DNA from: Methylobacterium sp. J-078
Lineage (GTDB): Bacteria; Pseudomonadota; Alphaproteobacteria; Rhizobiales; Beijerinckiaceae
Assembly (NCBI RefSeq): GCF_022829285.1
Contig: NZ_JAKSYI010000108.1
Coordinates: 62,001 to 126,000 of the forward strand
Length of the DNA stretch: 64,000 bases
Direction of reading: 5' to 3'
The position numbers were made by a program, and so were the translations under genes. The notes under the pieces were generated by a model, which had not been told where the DNA came from, made no database searches, and worked only from the letters and a program-made list of their open reading frames with translations. Positions 1-8,043 of the stretch are shown here, in pieces (within the stretch, counting starts at the first letter, position 1; every line of letters starts with the position of its first letter).

Positions 1-1
1 T

Positions 2-766
2 CGGGAGTATGGGCGCAACTCGCTCAGCCTGCTGGCCGGGCGCCTGAAGAACCCCGCCACCGGCGAGATGGAGTTTCAGGGCCTGCCCTACGGCCCCAAG
101 GCCCGACTGGTGCTGCTGCATCTCTGCACCGAGGCCGTGCGCCAGCGCAGCCCCACCATCGCGGTGGCCGACAGCCTGTCGGGCTTCATGAAGGAGATGG
201 GCTTTGCCGTCACCGGTGGCGAGCGCGGCACCATCCGGCAGTTCAAGGAGCAGCTCGCGCGGCTCGCCGCCTGCACCCTGCAGATCGGCCTCTGGGACGG
301 GGCGGGAAGCGCCAGCACCCTCAACGTGCCGCCCTTCCGCCAGCTCGACCTCTGGCTGCCCCAGGGGGCCGACGGGGTGGTCTGGCAGAAGAGCGTCCAG
401 TTCCACCAGGATTTCTACGACAACCTGATCCAGCACGCCCTGCCCGTCGACATCCGGGCCGCCAGGGCTTTCTCGGGCTCGGCGCGTAAACTCGACCTGC
501 TGTTCTGGGTCGGCTACCGCCTGCGCGCCCTGCAGCGGCCCCTGCGGCTGACCTGGGACAACCTGCACAAGCAGTTCGGCGCCGACAACGCCAGCCTCCG
601 CAGCTTCCGGCAGGCCTTCAAGGCGGATCTCGCCCACCTGCAGGAGGTGTTTCCGAAACTGCCGATCCGCCTCGACGACACCGGCATGCTGCTCCAGCCC
701 GCCGACCCCAGCGCCCTGCTGATCCCGCCCCGCGGGGCCAAGCTACCGCGCAAGGCTGTAGCCTGA
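2..766 (+). CDS. RepA_C-type replication initiator, 5' end outside window
   Basis: The reading frame is open from the left edge, so the start lies upstream; 254 residues are visible. The segment around QGLPYGPKARLVLLHLCTEA is the conserved core of the plasmid-encoded RepA_C family, followed by the helical DNA-binding part (RLTWDNLHKQFGAD, FRQAFKADLAHL). Such proteins initiate replication of plasmids by binding origin repeats, and chromosomal copies are frequent in Methylobacterium-type genomes (family knowledge). Short inverted/direct GGAATA repeats follow the stop codon. No partition or toxin genes follow, so it is probably a chromosomal relic or an orphan regulator rather than the edge of a plasmid; this is inference. 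An internal ATG at 68 is not favoured because homology extends upstream of it. Confidence 0.8.
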   Translation, partial: REYGRNSLSLLAGRLKNPATGEMEFQGLPYGPKARLVLLHLCTEAVRQRSPTIAVADSLSGFMKEMGFAVTGGERGTIRQFKEQLARLAACTLQIGLWDGAGSASTLNVPPFRQLDLWLPQGADGVVWQKSVQFHQDFYDNLIQHALPVDIRAARAFSGSARKLDLLFWVGYRLRALQRPLRLTWDNLHKQFGADNASLRSFRQAFKADLAHLQEVFPKLPIRLDDTGMLLQPADPSALLIPPRGAKLPRKAVA

Positions 767-771
767 CGGTA

Positions 772-840
772 TATTCCCTTCGTAATTGGGGAATAAGAGT
801 TGTCGACCGATCGGATAAAAGGAATAAGACGGAATGTTCC
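772..840. repeat. GGAATA direct and inverted repeats downstream of repA
   Basis: GGAATAAGA occurs at 790-798 and again at 821-829, 31 bp apart. TATTCC at 772-777 is its inverted copy, giving a dyad TATTCC-N12-GGAATA. A further GGAAT-G-TTCC near-palindrome lies at 831-840. The stretch is much more AT-rich than its surroundings. It could be a small iteron-like cluster or an operator for the downstream gene at 880; the copies are short and the role is inferred. Confidence 0.35.
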
Positions 841-879
841 GCTTTCCAACAGCGCGAACGCATTGTCCGTGAGGCGTCC

Positions 880-1365
880 ATGTTTCTCTCAGAGGCCGAG
901 GCCGAGGCGGCCCTACGCGACATGCGGCGCCGCCGCGACGAACTCGACCGCGTCATCGCCGAGCACCAGCTCTACCTCGAACTCGGCCGCCGGCTCGGTG
1001 CGCCGACCCGCGCGACCGAACCGGCGGCTCACCGGCCGGCGACTCCGGACCCCATGTCCGGCGCCGGGATCGCCCCCGACCGGCCGCCGGATCAGGCGCG
1101 GGCGGGCGAGGACCTCGTGGCCGCGCGTCGGCACGGACGCGCCCTGGTCGCGGCGGCGGTCAACCTGCTGCACGAGGCGGGCCGGCCGCTCCATGCCGGC
1201 GAGATCCTGCAGGGCCTGACGGCGCTCGGCTTCGACCTGCCGGGTCACGACCCCGTGGCCGCCCTCAACACCCGCCTGTGGAAGCGCGCCGTGCCGGGCG
1301 GACCCCTGAAGCGCCTCGGCGAGGCGGTCTACGCCCCGGCCGAGGAGGACGAGGATCTCGGCTGA
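880..1365 (+). CDS. small protein with N-terminal coiled coil and HARE-HTH-like winged helix
   Basis: 161 residues. Residues about 4-38 are charged and heptad-like (EAEAEAALRDMRRRRDELDR), predicting a coiled coil. After a Pro/Ala-rich linker, residues about 88-153 read AAAVNLLHEAGRPLHAGEIL, then NTRLWKRA and PLKRLGEAVYAP. That resembles the HARE-HTH/winged-helix fold found in RNA polymerase delta and some restriction-associated proteins (LLxEAGRPLHxxEI...LxxRLxR...FxRxGxGxYA). A DNA-binding accessory or regulatory role is inferred. It sits 113 bp after repA on the same strand. The ATG at 880 has only a weak GAGG-like element upstream. I do not recognise a named family for the whole protein. 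Confidence 0.6.
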   Translation: MFLSEAEAEAALRDMRRRRDELDRVIAEHQLYLELGRRLGAPTRATEPAAHRPATPDPMSGAGIAPDRPPDQARAGEDLVAARRHGRALVAAAVNLLHEAGRPLHAGEILQGLTALGFDLPGHDPVAALNTRLWKRAVPGGPLKRLGEAVYAPAEEDEDLG

Positions 1366-1706
1366 CGGGCGGGCCGCCCTGGCGCATCCGAGACTTCGAT
1401 CGGGCAGGGCCAAGGCGGCGAGCTGCCCGCCGGGGCCGTCGTTTGGATCGGTGAGTCTGCCGGTTCTTCGCCCCAATGGCGCGCGGGCAGATGCGCCGGG
1501 TGGATTCGTCCTCGCCGGTGGCCTCCGGCGCAGAGCGCGGGTCGAGGACAGGGCGACCGTAGCCCGGCGAGGTCCGCTCGGGGGCGACCCGTATCGCGTC
1601 GTCGGCGCGACAGAGTCGGATACTGGTCTGCGCGTGGTAGGCGGTGACGTCCCGCGCGCCGAAGCGAAATGACGCGGGCGGCGTCGCCGTCGCCCGCGTA
1701 GGCCGC
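1366..1706. other. intergenic region, no convincing gene
   Basis: 341 bp between convergent genes. A short open frame (1451-1672, +) exists but is Arg/Gly-rich, has no ribosome-binding site and looks like a chance GC-rich frame. No strong terminator hairpin with a T-run was found. Confidence 0.5.
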
Positions 1707-2003
1707 TCAGAAGAACGGCCCGTAGAGCGGGCGCGGGCGGTAGTACCCGTAGCGCGGCCCGTAGAAGGGGCGGGGGCCGTAGAAGGGACGCGGACGATAG
1801 TACCCGTAGGGCCTGTACATGGGCCGGCAGTAGCCGAACCGGTTCGGGATGAAGCCGGGGCCGCAGCCATAGGCGACGGTCTCGACGGCCGCACCCGCCA
1901 GGGTGCCGGCGGGGGCGGGCGCGATCGGGGCGGCGTGAGCGGCCGAGGCGAGGCTGACGCCGCAGGTGACGGCCAGCGCCGTCACGAGCGATTTCACGGA
2001 CAT
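1707..2003 (-). CDS. secreted Tyr/Pro/Arg-repeat protein with GCG_CRPN-type prefix
   Basis: 98 residues from the ATG at 2003; an upstream extension to 2087 is less likely because the signal peptide begins at MSVKSLVTALAVTCGVSLAS and ends near HAAPIA. The mature part has the motif GCGPGFIPNRFGYCRPM, two cysteines that mark the GCG_CRPN prefix-to-repeats family. A tail of about 35 residues of YGYYRPRPFYGP-type repeats follows. These small exported proteins are common in Methylobacteriaceae and have no established function. The repeat composition suggests a cell-envelope or surface role. An AGAAGG element lies about 9 bases upstream of the chosen start. Confidence 0.7.
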   Translation of the reverse strand: MSVKSLVTALAVTCGVSLASAAHAAPIAPAPAGTLAGAAVETVAYGCGPGFIPNRFGYCRPMYRPYGYYRPRPFYGPRPFYGPRYGYYRPRPLYGPFF

Positions 2004-2109
2004 GGAACCATGACCTTCTGCTGGTGTCGGAATCCGGCCCCGCGCGGGCCGGACCGCCCGAACGTGCCAGCGTTTTTCTGAACGCATGCTGACGGGCGCA
2101 CGGGCCGGA

Positions 2110-3294
2110 TCAGGCGGCGGGCAGGACGCGCGGGGCCGGGGCGGGCCCCCGGCGCAGGATGCGTCGGCGCGCCGGTTCCTCGACCCAGAGGTGCCCGGCC
2201 ACGCTGAGCGCCAGGGCGAGCGCGGTGGCGATCCCGGCGCCGAGCCAGGGCAGGGCGGCGAGCCGGCCCCCGAGGGCGAGCCGGTCGAGGCTGTTCACGA
2301 GGGCGTAGGCCGGGGAATGGACGAGGTAGAGCGCGAAGGAGATCCGACCGAGGAAGACGAATCCGGGCGCCACCAGGGGGCCGCGGTGGATCTGCGCGCC
2401 GGCCAGGATCAGGGGCGCCCAGGCCAGGGCGGTGAGCCCGTTGTGCAGGAGCGCCTCGGGCAGGTGGGGCGCGGCCGCCGAGAGCCCGAGGGCGCCCAGG
2501 GCGGAAAGGCCGAGGAGGGCCAGGGTCGGGAGCCGCAGGCGCGTCCAGGCCACGTAGAGGAGGAGGCCGGCGACGAATTCCGGCAGCCGCAGCAGGGGAT
2601 TGTACTTGATCGCCTGGGCGAGGAGCACCGCGTCGGCGCTCCCCGTCTCAGGGGAGATCAGCGAGATCCCGGGGGCGAAGTGCGCCCAGGCGAGGCTGGC
2701 GGCGGCGGCCAGCGCCGCCCAGGCCGCCAGGGTGAGGCGCGCGGTGCGGCCCGGGGCGCGCAGAGCCAGGGGCAGGAGCAGCGGGAACAGGGCGTAGAAG
2801 AAGAGCTCCGCCGAGACCGACCAGCTCGGGCAATCGAGGGCGCAGGCCGCCCCCGGCACCCAGGCGTGGAGGCCCAGCGGCGCCAGGACCGCGCTCGCCG
2901 CCATCAGGCCCTGGAGGGGCGGGGCCGATTTCGCCACCCAGGCGGCGAACCAGGGCAGGCTGAGGGCGAGGGCGACGAGGTAGAGCGGAAACACCCGTGC
3001 CACCCGCGCCCGGCGGAAGCGGGCGAGTGCCCCGGGTTCGCCGAGATCCACGCTGCGGTAGGTGTAGGCCAGGATGAAGCCCGAGAGCAGGAAGAAGAAC
3101 GTCACCCCCGAATAGCCGAGCCCGATCAGGGCCGGGGGCGTCGCCGCGGGGAAGAAGAACCCCGCATAGTGGAACACCAGGACGTAGGCCGCCGCCACGA
3201 AGCGCAGGGCCGTGAGCGCCCGCAAGGGGGCGACCGGCGGATGGGCCGGGGCCGCGCCCGCCTCCGCCAAGCCGATTGCCGGCGGACCCGTCAC
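2110..3294 (-). CDS. acyltransferase family 3 membrane protein (ExoZ/OafA-like)
   Basis: 394 residues beginning at GTG 3294, which overlaps the TGA stop of the upstream gene as GTGA and indicates translational coupling. The sequence has the Acyl_transf_3 hallmarks: an N-terminal LRALTALRFVAAAYVLVFHY (conserved R and H), then YSGVTFFFLLSGFILAYTY, and about ten hydrophobic segments ending at HLWVEEPARRRI. Family members transfer acetyl or other acyl groups onto exopolysaccharide or lipopolysaccharide sugars at the inner membrane. Partnership with the O-antigen-ligase-like gene upstream suggests modification of the same surface glycan; the substrate is unknown. Confidence 0.82.
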   Translation of the reverse strand: MTGPPAIGLAEAGAAPAHPPVAPLRALTALRFVAAAYVLVFHYAGFFFPAATPPALIGLGYSGVTFFFLLSGFILAYTYRSVDLGEPGALARFRRARVARVFPLYLVALALSLPWFAAWVAKSAPPLQGLMAASAVLAPLGLHAWVPGAACALDCPSWSVSAELFFYALFPLLLPLALRAPGRTARLTLAAWAALAAAASLAWAHFAPGISLISPETGSADAVLLAQAIKYNPLLRLPEFVAGLLLYVAWTRLRLPTLALLGLSALGALGLSAAAPHLPEALLHNGLTALAWAPLILAGAQIHRGPLVAPGFVFLGRISFALYLVHSPAYALVNSLDRLALGGRLAALPWLGAGIATALALALSVAGHLWVEEPARRRILRRGPAPAPRVLPAA

Positions 3295-4610
3295 CGGGGT
3301 GCGGCCCCGATCACCCGCGCCCCGGCGGAGAAGCGTAGGCCCAGCACCGCCACGGCGAGCAGGAAGAACAGGGCGTTGGTGGCCTGGTAGAACACCGATT
3401 CGAACACCGCGACCATGAGGGTGAACAGCCACATCCGCAGGAACAGCATCGCCAGCGGATCGATGCCCCGCGTCCCCCGCGCGCGCAGGCGGGTCTCGAG
3501 GTCGGCGAGGGGGGCGAGGACGAGCCACCAGACCGTGAAGGCGAGGCCCGGCAGGCCGCTCTCCAGGGCGGTGTTGAGGTAGCCGTCATGGGCGTCGGTG
3601 GCGCGGTTGACCCAGGTCGTCGCGTCGGCGCCGCCGCCGTAATACACGCTCTCCCAGAAGGCGCCGTAGCCGAAGCCCGTGACGGGCTTCTTGGCGATGT
3701 TGTCGACGGCGAAGGCCCAGATCTCGGTGCGGCCGGTATAGGTCGGGTCGGTGGCGAGACTCGCGATCACCGACGCGATGGCCGGCGAGAGCACCGAGCC
3801 CACCGTGGCGACGAGGATCAGGGCCAGGGGCCCGAGGAGCACGAGCCGGTGCCAGTGGCGGGAGGGAAAGAGCGTGCAGGCCCAGGTCAGGCCGAGCACC
3901 GCCGGGGTCATGGCCAGCGAGGTCTTGGAATTGGTGAAGGCGAGGAACACGCCCGCCAGGACCACCACCGCCCAGCCGAGGAGGCGCTGTCCCATCCCGG
4001 CCCAGAACAGCCCGATGATGATGAACATGCCCATGGCGGCGCCGGCGCCGTTCTTGTGGGCGTAGACGCCGCGCCAGCTGCCCGCATGTTCGGGCTCGAT
4101 GAGATCGAGGGCGGTGTGCATCGCGCGCTCGGGCACGAAGACAAGGCCGAGATAGCAGAGGACGAGCACGATCAGCACGCTGCCGCCGAGCACCCCAGCG
4201 AACTGGCGCGCGTCGCGGGCGAGCACCAGCACGCTCACCACCCCGCCGAACAGGATGAAGAGCGAGATCAGCCGGCGCGCCGAGACGGCGGGCTCGATGG
4301 AGAAGGCGGTGGAGACGCAGATCCAGCCGAGCATCGCCAGGATCGGCAAGGTGGCCAGCGGGCGCAGGGCCGCCCGCCCGCGCCAGGCCAGCACCGCCAG
4401 GGAGACCGCGCCCATCCCGAGGAACAGCACCTGATTGACGACGTTGCCGCCGGCGCGCGAGGCCGCGTTCTCCGCCGCCGTCCCGTCGAGGAACGGGTCG
4501 GCGCCGATCAGGACGAAGAGCAGGATCGCGCCCATGATCCCGATGCGCGCGGCATCGGGCAGGTCCCGGCGCAGTGCCGCGCCCGAACCGGTGGCGATGC
4601 CCGTCGTCAT
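3291..4610 (-). CDS. O-antigen ligase / polysaccharide polymerase family membrane protein
   Basis: 439 residues with about ten to twelve transmembrane segments. WRGVYAHKNGAGAAMGMF and FTNSKTSLAM match the periplasmic-loop signature of the Wzy_C/O-antigen ligase family (GxxxHKNxxG and NSKT motifs). A second conserved loop is GFGYGAFW...ATDAHDGYLNTALESG. Members join lipid-linked glycans to lipid A core or polymerise exopolysaccharide repeats (family knowledge); which reaction this one performs cannot be told from sequence. Its stop overlaps the start of the acyltransferase by 4 bp, so the two form one operon transcribed leftward. Confidence 0.85.
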   Translation of the reverse strand: MTTGIATGSGAALRRDLPDAARIGIMGAILLFVLIGADPFLDGTAAENAASRAGGNVVNQVLFLGMGAVSLAVLAWRGRAALRPLATLPILAMLGWICVSTAFSIEPAVSARRLISLFILFGGVVSVLVLARDARQFAGVLGGSVLIVLVLCYLGLVFVPERAMHTALDLIEPEHAGSWRGVYAHKNGAGAAMGMFIIIGLFWAGMGQRLLGWAVVVLAGVFLAFTNSKTSLAMTPAVLGLTWACTLFPSRHWHRLVLLGPLALILVATVGSVLSPAIASVIASLATDPTYTGRTEIWAFAVDNIAKKPVTGFGYGAFWESVYYGGGADATTWVNRATDAHDGYLNTALESGLPGLAFTVWWLVLAPLADLETRLRARGTRGIDPLAMLFLRMWLFTLMVAVFESVFYQATNALFFLLAVAVLGLRFSAGARVIGAAPR

Positions 4611-5006
4611 GCTCCACTCCCGCGTCCGAGGGCCGGCGAACGAGGCGCCATCCTAGCGCCCCTCGTCCTGATCGATAGGCGTGCAGAATACCGTCCCGCT
4701 CGCGAAGGCGGTTCCAACCCGTCGACACTGTCCGGCCGGTGGGGACGGCGCAACCCCGTGCGGACCCGGTGGTTCGTCGCCGGAGCGACGGCCATTCCCC
4801 CGGATCGGGAGAACGATGACCTCCTTCGAGGACGAGAAAGAGACGATCCCGCTGTTCATCCCGGGGAGGATGCCGTGACGGGGGTGAATTCTTGCACTCC
4901 AGGCCGCTGCATGCGACTGCGCGGGACATTCACGCCGGGCCATGCCGCCTCGACCCCCGAGGCCGGTGCGGCCCGGCGCTCCGATCCGCCGTCCTGGAAC
5001 CGTCCG
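4611..5006. other. intergenic region between divergent genes
   Basis: 396 bp upstream of both the O-antigen-ligase gene (-) and the NMT1-type binding protein (+). A perfect 6-bp hairpin with a four-base loop lies at 4775-4790 (CGTCGC-CGGA-GCGACG). I checked for thiamine, SAM and cobalamin riboswitch cores and saw none. A 65-codon frame at 4681-4878 has no homology I recognise and no clear ribosome-binding site. Confidence 0.5.
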
Positions 5007-6053
5007 ATGCGCCTGACCCGCCGTGCCGCCACCCTGTCCGCCGCCTTCGCCACCCTCGCCGCCTGCGCGGGCCTCCTCGCCGCCGGCCCGGCCGCGGCGC
5101 AGAGTGCCGCGCCGGTTCCGGTGCGCATCGGTGTCATCCCGGTGATCGGGGCGGCACCGATCTTCGTGGCCAACGGCGAGGGCTGGCTCAAGGAGGCGGG
5201 TCTCAGCCCGACCTTCACCACCTTCGAATCCGGCCCGAACATGATCCAGGCGCTCGCGTCCGGCACCATCGACGTCTACGTCGCCGGCGTCGCGCCCCTC
5301 GCGGTGGCCCGCACCAAGGGCATCGACGTGCGGGTGGTGGCCTCCACGGCCATCGAAGAGATGGTGTTCGTGGCGAGCCCGAAGCTCGCCCCCTACTTCG
5401 CGGAGGGCGCCGACAAGGGGGAGGCCTTCGCGAAGTTCCGGGCCAAGGAGGGCAAGGCCGCCCGCCTCGCTACGCAGCCGGCGGGCTCGGTGCCCAACAC
5501 CACCCTGCAGCACTGGCTCTGGCAGGTGGCCAAGGCCGACAAGGCCAATGCCGAGGTGGTGGCGATGGGCATCGACGCGACCCAGCAGGCGATGCTGGCC
5601 GGCGCCGTCGACGGTGCCTCGATCCGCGAGCCGGCGCTGACCATCGTGCAGATGCGCAATCCCGCCATCAAGCTCATCGCCACCGGGGGCGAGATGTTCC
5701 CCGATCAGCCGGGCACGGTGGTGGGCGTGTTCGGCGCCTTCGCGGACAAGAATCCGGCCGCCGTCGAGGGGCTGGTCAAGGCCGTGGTGCGCGCCGTCGA
5801 CCTCCTGAAGAGCGACCCGGCCCGCGCGGCGAAACCCGTGGAGGCGGCGCTCGGCAAGGGCATCACCGACACCGCCACCATCACCAAGGCGCTGACCTCG
5901 CCGGCCGCGAAGTTCACCGCCGATCCGCGCCAGATCATCGAGGCCACGAAGAAGATGCAGGCCTACCAGGTCTCCATCGGCACCCTCGACAAGGACGTGC
6001 CCCTGGAGGGCCTGTTCGAGCCGAAATACTACGAGGCCGCCACCAAGCGCTGA
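5007..6053 (+). CDS. periplasmic substrate-binding protein, NMT1/SsuA-type ABC transporter
   Basis: 348 residues starting at ATG 5007. The N-terminus LTRRAATLSAAFATLAACAG...AAAQ is an export signal with a twin-Arg-like start. The mature protein opens PVRIGVIPVIGAAPIFVANG and continues with GWLKEAGL and the loop DVYVAGVAPLAVARTKGIDV, typical of the NMT1/SsuA periplasmic binding fold used for sulfonates, nitrate, taurine or pyrimidine precursors. Ligand identity cannot be assigned. No permease or ATPase gene adjoins it, so it is an orphan binding protein or works with a transporter encoded elsewhere. The same frame is open far upstream, but that part has no homology. Confidence 0.85.
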   Translation: MRLTRRAATLSAAFATLAACAGLLAAGPAAAQSAAPVPVRIGVIPVIGAAPIFVANGEGWLKEAGLSPTFTTFESGPNMIQALASGTIDVYVAGVAPLAVARTKGIDVRVVASTAIEEMVFVASPKLAPYFAEGADKGEAFAKFRAKEGKAARLATQPAGSVPNTTLQHWLWQVAKADKANAEVVAMGIDATQQAMLAGAVDGASIREPALTIVQMRNPAIKLIATGGEMFPDQPGTVVGVFGAFADKNPAAVEGLVKAVVRAVDLLKSDPARAAKPVEAALGKGITDTATITKALTSPAAKFTADPRQIIEATKKMQAYQVSIGTLDKDVPLEGLFEPKYYEAATKR

Positions 6054-6087
6054 CGCGGCGCGGCCCCGGGGCTGCTCGCCTGACGGC

Positions 6088-7656
6088 CTACTCGGCGGCG
6101 AACAGCCCGGGCAGGCCCGAATCCCCCGCCGGGGACGCGGCCGGACCGCCGGGCCTCGCCTCGGCCGCGGCCTTCGGATCGCCCGGCCCGGTCTCGCAGG
6201 CGAGCGCCGGCAGGGCGACGATGCGATTGCCGCGGTAATCCATGCGGCACACGATGGTGCCGCGGGTCTCGACATAGGCCAGCAGACGCCGGGCGCGGCC
6301 CGGCGAGCGGCTGCCGATCGCCCGGGCCAGGGCCTCGTCGCCGGGGCAGGGCTCCCCGGCGAGGGCCGCGCGGGCGAGGAGCAGGAACAGGCCCTGGACC
6401 TCGTCCGGCAGGGTGGCGGCGACCCCTTGTGCCTCCTCCCAGCGCCCGTCCGCCTCGTCCGGGGCGACGTCGGCCCCGTCGAATCCGGCCCGGGCGACGC
6501 CGAGGCGGCGGCGGAAGGCGGCGAGGCTGATCGCCTCGCCGTCGAGGCCGCGCATCCGGCAGCGCACGAGGAAGTCCTGGTAGACCACCGCCACCGGCTG
6601 GCCGCCGGCATCGGGGTCGGCGGCAATGCCGCGCAGGACCGCGTCGAGCCCAGCCCGGATCTCCTCCTCGCTCAGCGGCGCGGGCGCCTCCACCGGCTCG
6701 GGGCGGTAGGCGCTGAGCTCGCGCATGAGGTCGGCCGGCGTGGCGCGCGGCGTTGGCGGCGTGCGGGGCGCTGGCGCCCACGCCAGCGCGGGCTCGTCGG
6801 CCGAGCGGGTGAGGATGAGGGCGCGGAGATCCGCGTCCGCCGGGGCGGGCAGGGGCACGAGCTTCGGGGACCCCGAGCGCGCCGAGGTCGTTACCGGCCC
6901 GATGCGCAGGGCCAGGGGGCGCCGGCTGAGGGCGGGCCCCAGCGCCACGAACTCGCCGCGCGACAGATCGCGAAAACGCTCGGCGCCGCGCCGGTCGAGG
7001 CCCAGCAGGTCGGCCGCGCGCGCCATGTCGATGTCGAGGAAGGTGCGGCCCATCAGGAAGTTGGTGGCCTCGGCCGCCACGTTCTTGGCGAGCTTGGCGA
7101 GGCGCTGCGTGGCGATGATGCCGGCCAAGCCCCGCTTGCGGCCCCGGCACATCAGGTTGGTCATGGCGCCGAGGGAGGCTTTCCGCGCCTCGTCCGAGAC
7201 GTCGCCGGCCGCCGCCGGCGCGAAGATCTGCGCCTCGTCGACCACGATCAGGGCGGGGTGCCAGTGGGTGCGCTCGGCCTCGAACAGGCCGCCGAGGAAA
7301 GCGGCCGCCGCGCGCATCTGCGCCTCCATGTCGAGGCTCTCCAGGGTGAGCACCACCGAGACCCGGTGCGCCCGCACCCGGGCGGCGATGGCCTGGAGGT
7401 CGGGCTCCCCGTGGGCGCCGTCCACCACCACGTGGCCGTAGGCCTCGGCAAGCGTGACGAAGTCGCCCTCGGGGTCGATGATCACCTGCTGCACCGCGCC
7501 GGCGCTCTGCTCCAGCAGGCGCCGCAGCAGGTGCGACTTGCCCGAGCCGGAATTGCCCTGGACCAGCAGACGCGTGGCCAGGAGCTCCTCGAGGTCGAGG
7601 CACGCGGGCTCCGCCCCCGGCCCCATGCACAGACCCATCTCGATGCCGACCGTCAT
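6088..7656 (-). CDS. HerA/DUF87-like P-loop ATPase with C-terminal winged-helix-like segment
   Basis: 522 residues from ATG 7656, preceded by a GGAG element; a GTG at 7785 would add 43 residues of low-complexity sequence. LLVQGNSGSGKSHLLRRLLE (Walker A, residues about 34-41), ALIVVDEAQIFAP (Walker B, about 136-146) and the sensor-like GIIATQRLAKLAKNVAAEA match the HerA/FtsK-like DUF87 ATPases. The C-terminus (SRSPGRARRLLAYVETRGTI...) resembles a winged helix. HerA relatives pump DNA with NurA nuclease or work in antiphage and conjugative systems, but no nuclease partner lies here, so the job is unknown. Two tandem dyads lie upstream, between this gene and the divergent small genes. Confidence 0.72.
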   Translation of the reverse strand: MTVGIEMGLCMGPGAEPACLDLEELLATRLLVQGNSGSGKSHLLRRLLEQSAGAVQQVIIDPEGDFVTLAEAYGHVVVDGAHGEPDLQAIAARVRAHRVSVVLTLESLDMEAQMRAAAAFLGGLFEAERTHWHPALIVVDEAQIFAPAAAGDVSDEARKASLGAMTNLMCRGRKRGLAGIIATQRLAKLAKNVAAEATNFLMGRTFLDIDMARAADLLGLDRRGAERFRDLSRGEFVALGPALSRRPLALRIGPVTTSARSGSPKLVPLPAPADADLRALILTRSADEPALAWAPAPRTPPTPRATPADLMRELSAYRPEPVEAPAPLSEEEIRAGLDAVLRGIAADPDAGGQPVAVVYQDFLVRCRMRGLDGEAISLAAFRRRLGVARAGFDGADVAPDEADGRWEEAQGVAATLPDEVQGLFLLLARAALAGEPCPGDEALARAIGSRSPGRARRLLAYVETRGTIVCRMDYRGNRIVALPALACETGPGDPKAAAEARPGGPAASPAGDSGLPGLFAAE

Positions 7657-8043
7657 GCCTGCTCCGGCTCCCGCGCCGAGGTTCGTTCCCCGGGGCTCCT
7701 CTGGCTCTCGCACGAAGGTCTTAACACGCGTGCCCTCGGGCAGGTCCGTTGCCCGGGGCGGGCGTCCACAGGTGAGGGGTCGCACCCGGAGAAGCTAGGA
7801 AGGTCTGTATTTGTTCTCTTTCTGTTCGATTTCTCGAGCCGGTCGATGGGTTCAAAAGTCTAGGTCCTAATACCTATGACTAAATGCATAGGTCTATCAG
7901 CCTAGGAAGTGAAGTTTCGGATTTGACGCCTCTGGAACAAACAAGAAACATAGATCGGCGCATGCGATGGGTCTGCATTAAGTTGCACCCGGATCCGGGA
8001 CACGCCCTTGCCGCACGGGCGGCCTGATCCAGGTAATCCGGTC
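7657..8043. other. AT-rich divergent intergenic region with palindromes
   Basis: 387 bp. The central part (about 7800-7960) is strikingly AT-rich compared with flanking coding DNA and holds two tandem operator-like dyads, described separately. A perfect 12-bp palindrome CCCGGATCCGGG lies at 7988-7999, about 45 bp before the rightward gene. No coding frame here is convincing. Confidence 0.55.
7861..7904. promoter_or_regulatory. two tandem TAGGT-N6-ACCTA dyads, putative operator
   Basis: Dyad 1 is TAGGT (7861-7865), six bases, ACCTA (7872-7876). Dyad 2 is TAGGT (7889-7893), six bases, GCCTA (7900-7904). They repeat at exactly 28 bp. An overlapping perfect 7-bp inverted repeat ACCTATG-N8-CATAGGT spans 7872-7893. 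Paired half-sites of this size are typical of a dimeric helix-turn-helix repressor or activator. The position between divergent genes suggests control of either or both. The cognate regulator is not identified. Confidence 0.5.

Noticed and set aside
4681-4878. A 65-codon gene
   Set aside because: No homology recognised and no clear ribosome-binding site, so I could not support it.
3588-5006. N-terminal extension of the NMT1-type protein
   Set aside because: The frame is open but antisense to the O-antigen ligase gene, and the export signal starts at ATG 5007.
4653-6626. A 657-codon open frame on the minus strand
   Set aside because: Antisense to the NMT1-type gene and out of frame with the HerA-like gene; shadow frame.
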